From the NCBI RefSeq assembly GCF_002998435.1, contig NZ_CP027231.1:1715001-1779000 (forward strand): DNA of 64,000 nt, in the 5' to 3' direction. Under the pieces are notes generated by a model that had not been told where the DNA came from, searched no databases, and saw nothing but the letters and a program-made list of their open reading frames with translations. The DNA comes from Bacteroides zoogleoformans. GTDB lineage: Bacteria > Bacteroidota > Bacteroidia > Bacteroidales > Bacteroidaceae. The translations under genes were made by a program, and so were the position numbers. This document shows, in pieces, positions 17,533-26,896 of this stretch (within the stretch, counting starts at the first letter, position 1; the number at the start of each line of letters is the position of its first letter).

Positions 17533-19338
17533 ATGACTTATCATCATTTATCTGTCTTGGTGCACCGTCAGGCAGAGAAGTATGGAGACAAAACAGCCCT
17601 GAGATACAGGGACTATGAAACTGCTCAGTGGGTGTCGGTTTCTTGGAATGAGTTTTCGCGGACGGTACGGCGGACTGCCCAAGCAATGGTTGCTTTAGGG
17701 ATAGAGAGTCAAGAGAATATAGGTATTTTCTCGCAGAATAAACCCGAATGCCTTTATGCTGATTTCGGTGCTTTCGCCAATCGGGCGGTGACCATTCCTT
17801 TGTATGCCACCAGTTCACCGGTACAAGCGCAGTATATCATCAACGATGCGAAGATACGTTATGTGTTCGTGGGGGAGCAATTTCAGTATGACGCCGCTTT
17901 CAGTGTATTAGGTTTCTGCCCTTCCTTGCAGCGGCTCATTATCTTCGACCGTGCCGTAGTGCGCGACCCGCGCGATATTACCTCCATCTATTTCGACGAG
18001 TTTCTGGAACAGGGTAAAGAAACGCCGTATGGCACCGTTGTGGAAGAGCGCACAGCTGCTGCCTCTGACGACGACCTTGCCAATATTCTCTATACTTCCG
18101 GCACCACCGGCGAGCCGAAGGGGGTCATGCTTCACCATTTCAACTACACCGAAGCACGTCGCATTCACGATATCCGCCTGCCTTTCATGACGGATAGGGA
18201 TGTCTCTATGAACTTTCTTCCGCTGACGCATGTGTTTGAGAAAGCATGGACTTATCTCTGCATCCACCGGGGGGTACAGGTTTGTATCAACCTTCGTCCG
18301 CAGGACATTCAGACTACCATCAAGGAAATACGCCCCACACTGATGTGCAGCGTACCACGCTTTTGGGAGAAAGTCTATGCCGGTGTGCAGGAGAGGATAG
18401 CACAAGAAACAGGTCTTCGCAAGGCAATGATGCTGGATGCCATCAAGGTGGGAAAGGCGCACAACATCGATTACTTGCGTCGTGGGAAAACTCCTCCGGT
18501 GATGCTCCATCTGAAGTATAAGTTTTACGAAAAGACGGTTTACGCACTATTGAAGAAAACCATCGGCATCGAGAACGGCAACTTCTTCCCTACGGCAGGT
18601 GCTGCCGTACCGGATGAGATCTGCGAGTTTGTACATTCCGTAGGTATTAATATGGTGGTGGGTTATGGTCTGACGGAATCGACGGCTACCGTTTCATGCT
18701 TCCTCAATGAAGGATACGAAATAGGTTCCGTGGGCACGGTGATGCCCGGCGTAGAGGTGAAGATTGGCGAAAACAATGAAATACTTTTGCGTGGCAAAAC
18801 CATTACTACCGGTTATTATAAGAAGCCTGTAGCCACTGCGGCTGCTATTGATGAAGACGGATGGTTCCATACCGGTGATGCGGGTTATCTGAAAGAGAGT
18901 CATCTGTATCTGACGGATCGCCTCAAAGATTTGTTTAAGACGTCCAATGGGAAATACATTTGCCCGCAGGCATTGGAAACGAAACTGGGCATAGACCGTT
19001 ACATTGATCAGATTGCCATCATTGCCGATGAGCGTAAATTCGTCTCTGCCCTGATTGTTCCCGTTTATGCTTTTGTTAAGGAGTATGCTGGAGAGAAAGG
19101 CATTACCTACGGCAGTGTGGAAGAGTTGTTGCAACATCCTAAGGTGCAGGCTTTGTTTCGTGCTCGCATCGATACCTTGCAACAGCAGTTTGCCCATTAC
19201 GAACAGGTGAAACGTTTTACGTTGCTGCCCGAACCTTTCAGCATGGAACGCGGTGAACTGACGAACACACTGAAACTGAAGCGTTCTGTCGTGGCAAAAA
19301 ACTACAAGGAGCTGATAGACAAGATGTATGAGGAGTAG
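17533..19338 (+). CDS. Long-chain fatty acid-CoA ligase (AMP-forming)
   Basis: An ANL-superfamily adenylating enzyme of 601 residues that activates fatty acids via acyl-AMP to acyl-CoA. The P-loop-like motif YTSGTTGEPKGVM (about residue 175-190), the YGLTES motif and the hinge region DRLKDLFKTSNGK are all present, so the enzyme looks intact. The ATG at 17533 (MTYHHLSVL) is preferred to the upstream in-frame start because family homology begins there. A TACCTTTG element lies at 17499-17506, just upstream. Confidence 0.92.
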   Translation: MTYHHLSVLVHRQAEKYGDKTALRYRDYETAQWVSVSWNEFSRTVRRTAQAMVALGIESQENIGIFSQNKPECLYADFGAFANRAVTIPLYATSSPVQAQYIINDAKIRYVFVGEQFQYDAAFSVLGFCPSLQRLIIFDRAVVRDPRDITSIYFDEFLEQGKETPYGTVVEERTAAASDDDLANILYTSGTTGEPKGVMLHHFNYTEARRIHDIRLPFMTDRDVSMNFLPLTHVFEKAWTYLCIHRGVQVCINLRPQDIQTTIKEIRPTLMCSVPRFWEKVYAGVQERIAQETGLRKAMMLDAIKVGKAHNIDYLRRGKTPPVMLHLKYKFYEKTVYALLKKTIGIENGNFFPTAGAAVPDEICEFVHSVGINMVVGYGLTESTATVSCFLNEGYEIGSVGTVMPGVEVKIGENNEILLRGKTITTGYYKKPVATAAAIDEDGWFHTGDAGYLKESHLYLTDRLKDLFKTSNGKYICPQALETKLGIDRYIDQIAIIADERKFVSALIVPVYAFVKEYAGEKGITYGSVEELLQHPKVQALFRARIDTLQQQFAHYEQVKRFTLLPEPFSMERGELTNTLKLKRSVVAKNYKELIDKMYEE

Positions 19339-19493
19339 CGAAAAAACTCTTTAGACGCGGATTGCGCAGATTTCTTTAAGATAAAGAAAACGCATGCAGC
19401 AAATATTTCAGGCGCAGATTATGCGGAAAAATATGGATTAAGCAGAACTAAAATCTGCGCTTTCCCGTGTAATCCGCGCCGGAACAATGTATA

Positions 19494-19549
19494 AACAGCC
19501 TTTCGGGCAGTCCGGCATATAGTGACACCCGAAAGGCTGTTCTTTTTTT
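19494..19549 (+). terminator. Perfect 14-bp stem-loop terminator
   Basis: AACAGCCTTTCGGG (19494-19507) pairs perfectly with CCCGAAAGGCTGTT (19528-19541) and is followed by C and seven T. The T-run fits plus-strand transcripts such as that of the acyl-CoA ligase; the M16 peptidase stop codon abuts it on the other strand. The preceding 19350-19485 region also holds inverted copies of a GCGCAGATT-type sequence. Confidence 0.85.
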
Positions 19550-22469
19550 AGTATCCGAAGATATCTTCCTGTGTCAATTCAACCACCGGGGCGATTTCCT
19601 TCAAGGCTTCGATATTGATTTCCTTCATGTCGCCGAGGATGCCATAGCTGTACGTGCGTCCTTTTATCCGCTTGTTCTGGAAATCGATAACATCTTTCAG
19701 TGTCATGCCCTGAATGTCGTTATACAACTTGATGCGCGAGTCGACATCCTGGCCCAGATATTGAGCGCTGATGAACGACCAGATAATCCCCATCTTCGTG
19801 ATGCGTTCAGTGCGCAGACGTGCTGTCATTCCTTCTTTAGCCAGCTTGAAGGCAGCTTCTGATTGAGGCATGTTTTCGATGATGTCGTTGAATGTTTTGA
19901 TAGCATCGGACATCTTGTCGTTCTGTGTGGCTATCTGACTCACCATACGGTAATTTTCTTTCAGGTAAGTCGGTTTCAGGAGGCCTGCCCATGCGGAATA
20001 GGCCAATCCGCGGCTTTCGCGCATCTCTTGGAACACGATGGAGTTCATGCCACCTCCGAAATACTCGTTGTAGAGCTGGCGTGCCGGTTCGATGGAGACA
20101 TCGAATTTCTCTCCCCGGTTGGATATCTGGGTCATGTAAATCTGTTTTGCCTCGTATGGAGCGATGTAGAACTTGGTTTGCGGTGTAAGCAGTTCTTTGA
20201 AGTCATCGCCCGTGGGGATGTCTTTCAGCACGACCGGGGTTTTGTGCGCTTTGTCCAGAAGAGCAAGCACGTCTTTTTCACTGTCGGGGCCGTAGTATAG
20301 GATTCGGTGTTTAAAGCCGTTCAACCCATGGATGCGGTCTACCAACTCTTGCGGGTTCATGGCGGTCAGTTCGGCTTGGCTTAAGAGGTTGGTCGCCGCG
20401 TTTTTCGGACCGTAGCTGATGTAGCCCATCAAACGCGAGAAGTTTTGCATCTGGTTCAGTTTGGCGTCTTTACGCTTCTTCAAGATGTCTTGCACGAGGT
20501 TGGCATAGGCCTCCTTGTTGACTTGCGCATCGGCCAGCAGCTTCTCGAAGAGGGCGATGGCGGCAGGCATGTTTTCGTTCAAACCCGAAAGTTCCACATA
20601 CGTGCGTTCGCTGCTGGGATATACGCTGAAGCTGCAAGCCATGCGGTAGAATTCGCTTTTCACCTGTTCGGGAGTCATGTCCGACGTGCCCAGATATTCC
20701 AAGTATTGGGCTGCCGTACCCAGTGTCTTGTCGTTGTTGTTGCCCATATCGAAAAGATAGGTCAACTCGAAAGTTTCGTTGCTCGTGTTCCGCTTGTAGA
20801 GCACAGGGATGCCGCTTTGCGTTTTCAGTTGCGACAAGTCTTTGCTGTAATCGAGGAATACCGGTTCGATGGGAGTGACTTGGCTTTCCTGTATGTCTTT
20901 CAAGAACGGACTGGTTGCATCGCGGTTCATGAAAATGGGAGTGATGGTGGGTTTCGCAATTTTCTTTTCGTTCGGATCTTTCCCCTGACGTTTGTAGATT
21001 ACGGCGTAATTCGTATCTTTCAGGTATCTGTTGGCGAAAGCCACGATGTCGGCTTTGGTCAATCGTGAGATGCGGCTCAGTTGGGTCACTTCGTCCGCCC
21101 AGTCGCTGCCATTGACGAACGACTGCACGAACCAGTTGGCACGCGCATCGTTGCTGTCCAATCTGTACAGCTGGCTCAGCTTGAAGTTGTTGATGTTGGC
21201 TTCCAATATCTTTTCGTCAAAGTCTCCGTCACAGAGTTTCCTAACCTCGCCGAGCAGCAGGTCTTTCACCTCGTCCAATGTTTGTCCTTGCTTGGGGCGT
21301 CCCTGCATCATGAAGGCGCTGTAATCGGCCATCGTCATGGGATAGCAGTAAGCGCTCAATGTCTTCTGTTGTTGAGTCAGGTCGAGGTCAATCAGACCGG
21401 CTTGTCCGTTATAGAGAATTTGCGATACCACGTCCAGTATTTCGGCTTCTTTGCTGGCTGCTCCGGGGAATCGCCATGCCAATGCCACACTTTCGGCATC
21501 CGGGCCGAACACTTCGCGTACAATCGGGGCGGTGATAGGCTCTTCTTTCGCCAAGTTCAGCTTGGGCAGGTTGGGATTGGGCTTCAGTGAACCGAAGTAC
21601 TTATCTACGATGGCAATCATGCGGTCAGGGTCGAAATCGCCGCTGAGGCAGATAGCCATGTTGTTGGGTACATACCACATTTTGTAATAGTTCTTGATGT
21701 TGGTGATGGAGGGGTTTTTCAGATGCTCCTGTGTTCCGAGTACAGTCTGCGTGCCGTAAGGGTGGTGAGGGAAGAGGGCCGACAGGGTGGCTTCGTACAC
21801 CTTGCGCGGGTCTCGGGTGAGCGACATGTTTTTCTCCTCGTACACTGTTTCCAGCTCGGTGTGGAAACCGCGAATCACGCTGTTCTCGAATCGGTCGGCC
21901 TGTATCTTTGCCCAGTTCTCCACTTGGTTGGCGGGTATGTCTTCGGTATAGCACGTCACGTCGAAGCTGGTATAGGCATTCGTTCCGTTGGCTCCGATGG
22001 CGGTCATCAGTTTGTCGTACTCGTTGGGAATGGATAGTTTGGACGCCTCGTAGGAAAGGCTGTCGATGACGTGGTAGATGTTTCTGCGGGCAACACTGTC
22101 CGTCGTTCTGCGGTAGATCTCGAATTGCTGTTCTATTAGGTTGAGCAATGGCTTTTCGGCTTCGTAGTTTTGTGTGCCGAAGTGCGTGGTTCCCTTAAAC
22201 ATCAGGTGTTCGAAATAGTGCGCCAGTCCGGTGGTCTCGGCAGGGTCGTTCTTTCCGCCCACGCGTACGGCAATAAATGTCTGTATCCGCGGTTTCTCTT
22301 TGTTCACTGTCATGTAAACCTTCAGACCATTGTCTAAAGTGTAGATACGTGCTTTCAGCGGGTCGTTGGGAACGGTGGTGTAGCGGTAGTCCTTGGGACC
22401 GGCGCCACGCATGCTTGCTGTTGTCAGTATGAAAAGGAGCAGGCATGCAAAACGGAATAATCTGTTCAT
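19548..22469 (-). CDS. M16-family zinc metallopeptidase (double-domain, secreted)
   Basis: A 973-residue pitrilysin/insulysin-like peptidase. After a signal peptide (about residues 1-23) the N-terminal M16 unit carries the inverted zinc motif HYFEH (HxxEH) followed by LMFKGT; a second, catalytically silent M16 unit makes up the C-terminal half, as in one-chain periplasmic M16 enzymes. I start at the ATG at 22469 because it begins with the signal peptide (MNRLFRFACLLLF). The substrate is unknown; these proteases usually degrade peptides in the periplasm. Confidence 0.93.
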   Translation of the reverse strand: MNRLFRFACLLLFILTTASMRGAGPKDYRYTTVPNDPLKARIYTLDNGLKVYMTVNKEKPRIQTFIAVRVGGKNDPAETTGLAHYFEHLMFKGTTHFGTQNYEAEKPLLNLIEQQFEIYRRTTDSVARRNIYHVIDSLSYEASKLSIPNEYDKLMTAIGANGTNAYTSFDVTCYTEDIPANQVENWAKIQADRFENSVIRGFHTELETVYEEKNMSLTRDPRKVYEATLSALFPHHPYGTQTVLGTQEHLKNPSITNIKNYYKMWYVPNNMAICLSGDFDPDRMIAIVDKYFGSLKPNPNLPKLNLAKEEPITAPIVREVFGPDAESVALAWRFPGAASKEAEILDVVSQILYNGQAGLIDLDLTQQQKTLSAYCYPMTMADYSAFMMQGRPKQGQTLDEVKDLLLGEVRKLCDGDFDEKILEANINNFKLSQLYRLDSNDARANWFVQSFVNGSDWADEVTQLSRISRLTKADIVAFANRYLKDTNYAVIYKRQGKDPNEKKIAKPTITPIFMNRDATSPFLKDIQESQVTPIEPVFLDYSKDLSQLKTQSGIPVLYKRNTSNETFELTYLFDMGNNNDKTLGTAAQYLEYLGTSDMTPEQVKSEFYRMACSFSVYPSSERTYVELSGLNENMPAAIALFEKLLADAQVNKEAYANLVQDILKKRKDAKLNQMQNFSRLMGYISYGPKNAATNLLSQAELTAMNPQELVDRIHGLNGFKHRILYYGPDSEKDVLALLDKAHKTPVVLKDIPTGDDFKELLTPQTKFYIAPYEAKQIYMTQISNRGEKFDVSIEPARQLYNEYFGGGMNSIVFQEMRESRGLAYSAWAGLLKPTYLKENYRMVSQIATQNDKMSDAIKTFNDIIENMPQSEAAFKLAKEGMTARLRTERITKMGIIWSFISAQYLGQDVDSRIKLYNDIQGMTLKDVIDFQNKRIKGRTYSYGILGDMKEINIEALKEIAPVVELTQEDIFGY

Positions 22470-22592
22470 AAATAAAGTTATTAGGTTGATAAATACAAAA
22501 GTATGATTTTTTTTAATGCTGTTGCATGGCAAGGCCTATTATTTTTTCTACAGCTTATGTTTCACTGTTTCAACTATTTCGGAAGATTGTCT

Positions 22593-22623
22593 TTTGAGTA
22601 ATTGTGTTTTTTTCCTACCTTTG
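22593..22623 (+). promoter_or_regulatory. Promoter of prfB
   Basis: TTTG at 22593-22596, a 19-base spacer and TACCTTTG at 22616-22623 match the Bacteroidetes consensus (TTTG, 19-21 bases, TAnnTTTG). The prfB ATG follows 30 bases later. Confidence 0.8.
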
Positions 22624-22653
22624 CCGTCTTGAAAATTGAAAAGGAATAAGCGT

Positions 22654-23769
22654 ATGATTACCGCAGAGCAACTGAAAGATATCAAAGAACGTACCGATGC
22701 GTTGAACCGCTATCTGGACATCGAAGGAAAAAAAATACAAGTAGAGGAAGAACAACTCCGCACGCAAGCCCCCAGATTCTGGGACGACCAGAAAGCCGCC
22801 GAAGCGCAGATGAAGAAAGTAAAGGGCCTGCAACAATGGATTTCGGGCTATAACGAGGTGAAGACGTTGACGGAAGAGGTGCAGTTGGCCTACGATTTCT
22901 ACAAGGACGAGTTAGTGAGCGAGGGAGAGGTGGACGAGGCCTATGCTAAGGCATCCGTTGCCGTAGAGGAACTCGAACTCAAGAACATGCTTCGCGAAGA
23001 GGCTGACCAGATGGACTGCGTGCTGAAGATAAACTCCGGTGCGGGCGGAACGGAAAGCCAAGATTGGGCCAGCATGCTGATGCGCATGTACCTGCGTTAT
23101 GCCGAGACCAACGGCTATAAGGCTACCATTGCGAACTTGCAGGAGGGCGATGAGGCGGGCATTAAGACCTGTACCATCGAGATTGCCGGCGATTATGCCT
23201 ACGGTTACCTGAAGGGTGAGAACGGGGTGCACCGTTTGGTACGCGTCTCTCCCTATAATGCGCAGGGCAAGCGCATGACTTCTTTTGCCTCTGTGTTCGT
23301 CACTCCGTTGGTAGATGATACCATCGAGGTGAATATCAACGTTGCTAATATTTCATGGGATACTTTCCGGTCCAGCGGGGCCGGTGGGCAAAACGTGAAC
23401 AAAGTGGAGTCCGGTGTGCGTCTGCGCTATCAGTTCAAAGACCCTTATACAGGCGAGGAAGAAGAAATCTTGATTGAAAACACCGAAACGCGCGACCAGC
23501 CCAAGAACCGCGAGAATGCCTTGCGGCAGTTACGCTCCATCTTGTACGACAAGGAACTGCAGCACCGCATGGCCGAGCAAGCCAAGGTAGAAGCCGGCAA
23601 GAAGAAAATCGAATGGGGCTCGCAGATACGCAGCTACGTGTTCGACGACCGCCGCGTGAAAGATCATCGCACCAACTTCCAGACCAGCGACGTGAACGGG
23701 GTGATGGACGGAAAGATAGACGGCTTCATCAAGGCATACCTCATGGAGTTTGCCGGAAGCGGTGAATAG
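22654..23769 (+). CDS. prfB: Peptide chain release factor 2
   Basis: RF2 releases peptides at UGA and UAA. The 371-residue protein has the GGQ loop (SSGAGGQNVN) and the class-I release factor core. At the place of the codon-recognition tripeptide SPF it reads SPY (VSPYNAQGKR). The programmed +1 frameshift common in prfB is absent: where E. coli has CUU-UGA-C after GY, this gene reads TAT CTG GAC in one frame. The ATG at 22654 is chosen over an upstream TTG. The M16 peptidase is divergent. Confidence 0.96.
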   Translation: MITAEQLKDIKERTDALNRYLDIEGKKIQVEEEQLRTQAPRFWDDQKAAEAQMKKVKGLQQWISGYNEVKTLTEEVQLAYDFYKDELVSEGEVDEAYAKASVAVEELELKNMLREEADQMDCVLKINSGAGGTESQDWASMLMRMYLRYAETNGYKATIANLQEGDEAGIKTCTIEIAGDYAYGYLKGENGVHRLVRVSPYNAQGKRMTSFASVFVTPLVDDTIEVNINVANISWDTFRSSGAGGQNVNKVESGVRLRYQFKDPYTGEEEEILIENTETRDQPKNRENALRQLRSILYDKELQHRMAEQAKVEAGKKKIEWGSQIRSYVFDDRRVKDHRTNFQTSDVNGVMDGKIDGFIKAYLMEFAGSGE

Positions 23770-23770
23770 G

Positions 23771-23827
23771 CGGTGGGGACTACATGAGGTGCAGTTCCAC
23801 CGTGAGTCCCATTGCCGTCCCTTTTTT
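23771..23827 (+). terminator. Probable terminator after prfB
   Basis: GGGAC (23776-23780) and AGTCCC/GTCCC (about 23804-23821) can pair in two ways around a GC-rich loop and are followed by six T. The remaining part of the gap, to 24078, is AT-rich with no gene or clear promoter seen. Confidence 0.6.
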
Positions 23828-24078
23828 ACATCTCATATCAATTTAATAAATCTTTTTAGAACTTGCCTTTAACGTTTTATCAGCATCTTTTGAGAGTTGT
23901 TTTTGAGAATTTTACCTGTCAAAATGCAAATTCTTTACTCTATTTATTTGTCATACAATAAATCTCTGTAACTTTAGGCACTGAAAACACAGTGATAATG
24001 ATTTGATGTTGCGGTTTTATATTTTCAAATTAATGATTTTATCACTATATCTCTAATATTCAAAATAAATATAGTTTT

Positions 24079-25479
24079 ATGAAACGATTGATGTATGTAT
24101 TGTTTTTTGCATTGTTGACAAGTGGCATGAGCTATGCCCAACAGGCAAAATATGTATTTTATTTCATTGGCGACGGAATGGGAGTAAACCAAGTAAATGG
24201 AACGGAAATGTATCTGGCAGAGAAGGACGGACAGATTGGCGTAAAGCCTTTGCTGTTCACCACATTTCCGGCAGTCGGCGTTGTCACCACTTTCTCGGCC
24301 ACTAACTCGGTGACAGACTCTTCTGCTGCCGGAACAGCTCTTTCTACCGGAAAGAAAACTTACAACGGCGCCATCGGCCTGGACGACGACAAGAACGTTT
24401 TGCAAACCGTTGCCGAAAAAGCCAAGAAGGCAGGCAGAAAAGTAGGCGTTACAACCAGCGTCAGTGTAGACCACGCCACTCCGGCCGCATTCTATGCCCA
24501 TCAGCCCAACCGCAGCATGTATTATGAGATAGCCCTTGACCTGCCGAAGGCCGGTTTTGACTTCTATGCAGGCGGCGGTTTCCTGAAGCCTACCACAACG
24601 GCCGACAAGAAAGAGGCTCCGAGCATCTTTCCCGTATTTGAGGAGAACGGTTATATCATTGCCAGAGGGCTTGACGAATATAAGGTCAAGGCTGCTCAAG
24701 CAGATAAAATGATACTTATCCAGAAGGAAGGCGCTAATCCGTCTTGTCTGCCTTATGCCATCGACCGCAAAGAGGGAGATTTGACCTTGACCGAGATTAC
24801 CGAAAGCGCCATCTCTTTTCTGACCAAAGGCAATGACAAAGGTTTTTTCCTGATGGTTGAAGGTGGAAAGATAGACTGGGCTTGCCACAACAACGACCCC
24901 GCCACAGTCTTCAACGAGGTGGTGGACATGGACAATGCCATCAGAGTGGCATACGAGTTTTACAAGAAACATCCCAAAGAAACGCTGATTGTGATTACTG
25001 CCGACCACGAAACCGGAGGACTGGGCCTCGGCACAGGCAAATATGAACTAAGACTGAAGTCGCTGGTCAATCAAAAAGTTTCTCAGGAAGAATTGTCACG
25101 TTCCATCACCGACTTGCGCAAGATGGGCCGGCCTGTCGGCTGGGAAGAAGTAAAATCGCTGCTCGCCGAGAAAATGGGCTTCTGGAAAGAGCTACCGTTG
25201 ACATGGGAACAGGAGAAAATGCTCCGTGATGAATACGAGGAATCTTTCGTGAAGAAGCATGTAGTATTCGAACAGAATCTTTACTCCAAAACCGAACCGC
25301 TTGCCGCCGCAGCACGCAAGGTGATGAGCCGGATTGCAATGGCGGGATGGACAAGTTCCGGCCACACTGCCGGATACGTACCGGTGTATGCCATAGGTGC
25401 AGGTTGCAAGTTGTTTATGGGTAAAATGGACAACACTGAGATTCCGAAGCGCATAGCAAAAGCCGGCGGATATAAGTAA
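24079..25479 (+). CDS. Alkaline phosphatase (PhoA superfamily), secreted
   Basis: A 466-residue alkaline phosphatase. The signal peptide (about 1-20, ending SYAQQ) sends it to the periplasm. The metal and nucleophile motifs are visible: FIGDGMG (first metal Asp), TDSSAAGTA (nucleophile Ser), EGGKIDWACH (metal ligands), TADHETGG and TSSGHT (His ligand). It is monocistronic: a 3' imperfect hairpin lies at about 25498-25546 and the next genes are on the other strand. Regulation by phosphate is likely for the family, but I saw no Pho box. Confidence 0.93.
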   Translation: MKRLMYVLFFALLTSGMSYAQQAKYVFYFIGDGMGVNQVNGTEMYLAEKDGQIGVKPLLFTTFPAVGVVTTFSATNSVTDSSAAGTALSTGKKTYNGAIGLDDDKNVLQTVAEKAKKAGRKVGVTTSVSVDHATPAAFYAHQPNRSMYYEIALDLPKAGFDFYAGGGFLKPTTTADKKEAPSIFPVFEENGYIIARGLDEYKVKAAQADKMILIQKEGANPSCLPYAIDRKEGDLTLTEITESAISFLTKGNDKGFFLMVEGGKIDWACHNNDPATVFNEVVDMDNAIRVAYEFYKKHPKETLIVITADHETGGLGLGTGKYELRLKSLVNQKVSQEELSRSITDLRKMGRPVGWEEVKSLLAEKMGFWKELPLTWEQEKMLRDEYEESFVKKHVVFEQNLYSKTEPLAAAARKVMSRIAMAGWTSSGHTAGYVPVYAIGAGCKLFMGKMDNTEIPKRIAKAGGYK

Positions 25480-25587
25480 CCGGAAACAGAACATAGGGAC
25501 ACGGAGACGCAGAGGATTTATACATAATGAGACCTCTATGTCTTCGTGTTTCTGTATGCATAGGCCTGCAAAAAGACAATCGTCGGA

Positions 25588-26358
25588 TTATAGTTTTGTC
25601 TCTCCCTCTACAAACTCTTCGAGAAAAAGGTTTTCACCATCAAAAACGGCATACGAGAAGTAGTTTATCCAATCGCCGAGAATAAGTACACGGGCAGTGG
25701 CGCTCAACATCAAATCCAGTTCAATGTGCCGGTGCCCGTATAAGAAATAGTTGATGTTAGGATGGTTCTTCAGATATTCTTTGGTATATAGCACCAGATA
25801 TTCATTGTTTTCTCCCATGTATTCGGGTTCTTTCCCGTCTATACGCTTCATGCGGCTATGCTTGGCCCAGTTCAGCCCCAACTCCATGCTCCAGCGAGGA
25901 TGCAGGGCAGAGAACAGCACTTGAAGACTACGGCTGTGAAACATGGAGCGCAACAGCTTGAACTTCTTGTCGGGGTCGCCCAGGCCATCGCCATGGGCAA
26001 GATAGAACTCTTTTCCATAAATTTCGGTTGTAAGCGGTTCGCGATGTATGATGACACCACATTCCTTGTTCAGATAATCGCCGCACCAAAGATCATGATT
26101 TCCGGTGAAGAAATGCACTTCCACTCCCAAGTCGGTCAACTCGGACAGTTTTCCCAAGAAGCGTGTGTATCCCTTAGGCACTACAGTGCGGAACTCATAC
26201 CAAAAGTCGAACATGTCGCCCAGCAGATATACGGCTACTGCTTGATGCTTGATGCTATCCAAGAAGTTCACCAACCGGCGTTCTTGAGTTCGTCCGTGCT
26301 CAATGGCTCGAGAACCGAGGTGAGCATCAGACAGGAAATATACGTTCTTCATTATCAA
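25588..26358 (-). CDS. lpxH: UDP-2,3-diacylglucosamine diphosphatase-like phosphoesterase
   Basis: A 256-residue calcineurin-like metallophosphoesterase with all blocks: DAHLG, GDMFD, GNHD, LAHGDG and GHRH. This matches LpxH, which hydrolyses UDP-2,3-diacylglucosamine to lipid X at the inner membrane face in lipid A synthesis. ATG codons at 26358 and 26352 are both possible. It lies 18 bases from the MIP18-like gene, also on the minus strand, and may be co-transcribed with it. Confidence 0.87.
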   Translation of the reverse strand: MIMKNVYFLSDAHLGSRAIEHGRTQERRLVNFLDSIKHQAVAVYLLGDMFDFWYEFRTVVPKGYTRFLGKLSELTDLGVEVHFFTGNHDLWCGDYLNKECGVIIHREPLTTEIYGKEFYLAHGDGLGDPDKKFKLLRSMFHSRSLQVLFSALHPRWSMELGLNWAKHSRMKRIDGKEPEYMGENNEYLVLYTKEYLKNHPNINYFLYGHRHIELDLMLSATARVLILGDWINYFSYAVFDGENLFLEEFVEGETKL

Positions 26359-26376
26359 CCGTTCATTGTCCGTTAA

Positions 26377-26688
26377 TCAAAGGAAGCCCAGTTCCAATTT
26401 GGCTTCTTCACTCATCATATCCTTGTCCCATTCAGGCTCAAAAACGAGATTGATGGTCGCCGAAACAAGTCCGTCAATGGACTCGACCTTTTGGCGCACA
26501 TCTTCCATGATAAAGTCGGCGGCAGGGCAGTTGGGGGCGGTCAGCGTCATATCGATGACAGCCTCTCCTTCATCACTCACGTCTATCTTATAAATCAGGC
26601 CTAAGTCGTACACATTGACCGGTATTTCAGGGTCGAACACCGTCTTGAGCATGGCCACTATCTTTTCTTCTATTTCAAATTTGGTCAT
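26377..26688 (-). CDS. MIP18/DUF59 family iron-sulfur assembly protein (SufT-like)
   Basis: A 103-residue single-domain protein of the MIP18/PaaD-type DUF59 family. The signature DPEIPVNVYDLGLIY (about residues 18-32) and the Cys-bearing TAPNCPAADF (about 49-58) are both present. Family members help to mature Fe-S proteins. It lies directly upstream of lpxH in its transcript. Confidence 0.88.
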   Translation of the reverse strand: MTKFEIEEKIVAMLKTVFDPEIPVNVYDLGLIYKIDVSDEGEAVIDMTLTAPNCPAADFIMEDVRQKVESIDGLVSATINLVFEPEWDKDMMSEEAKLELGFL

Positions 26689-26857
26689 ATTCGTATGGTT
26701 ATAATTCTGTTTACAAATACAAAGCTAAAGATTTTAATCGAGACTACAAAAGATGCTTTATCCGATATTCCATACAGCATACTGAGAAAGAACCGGGAAG
26801 AAAGCCCGAAGTAGAACTTTTTCCACCTATACAAAACCAACGCAGCAAATTAAAATC

Positions 26858-26865
26858 TATCTTTG
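26858..26865 (+). promoter_or_regulatory. Bacteroidetes -7 element before murF
   Basis: TATCTTTG fits TAnnTTTG and lies 31 bases before the murF ATG in the divergent region. No good -33 TTG was found, so the match is partial. Confidence 0.5.
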
Positions 26866-26896
26866 CAATGAATTCAAAAGAAAACAATGCGCAACT

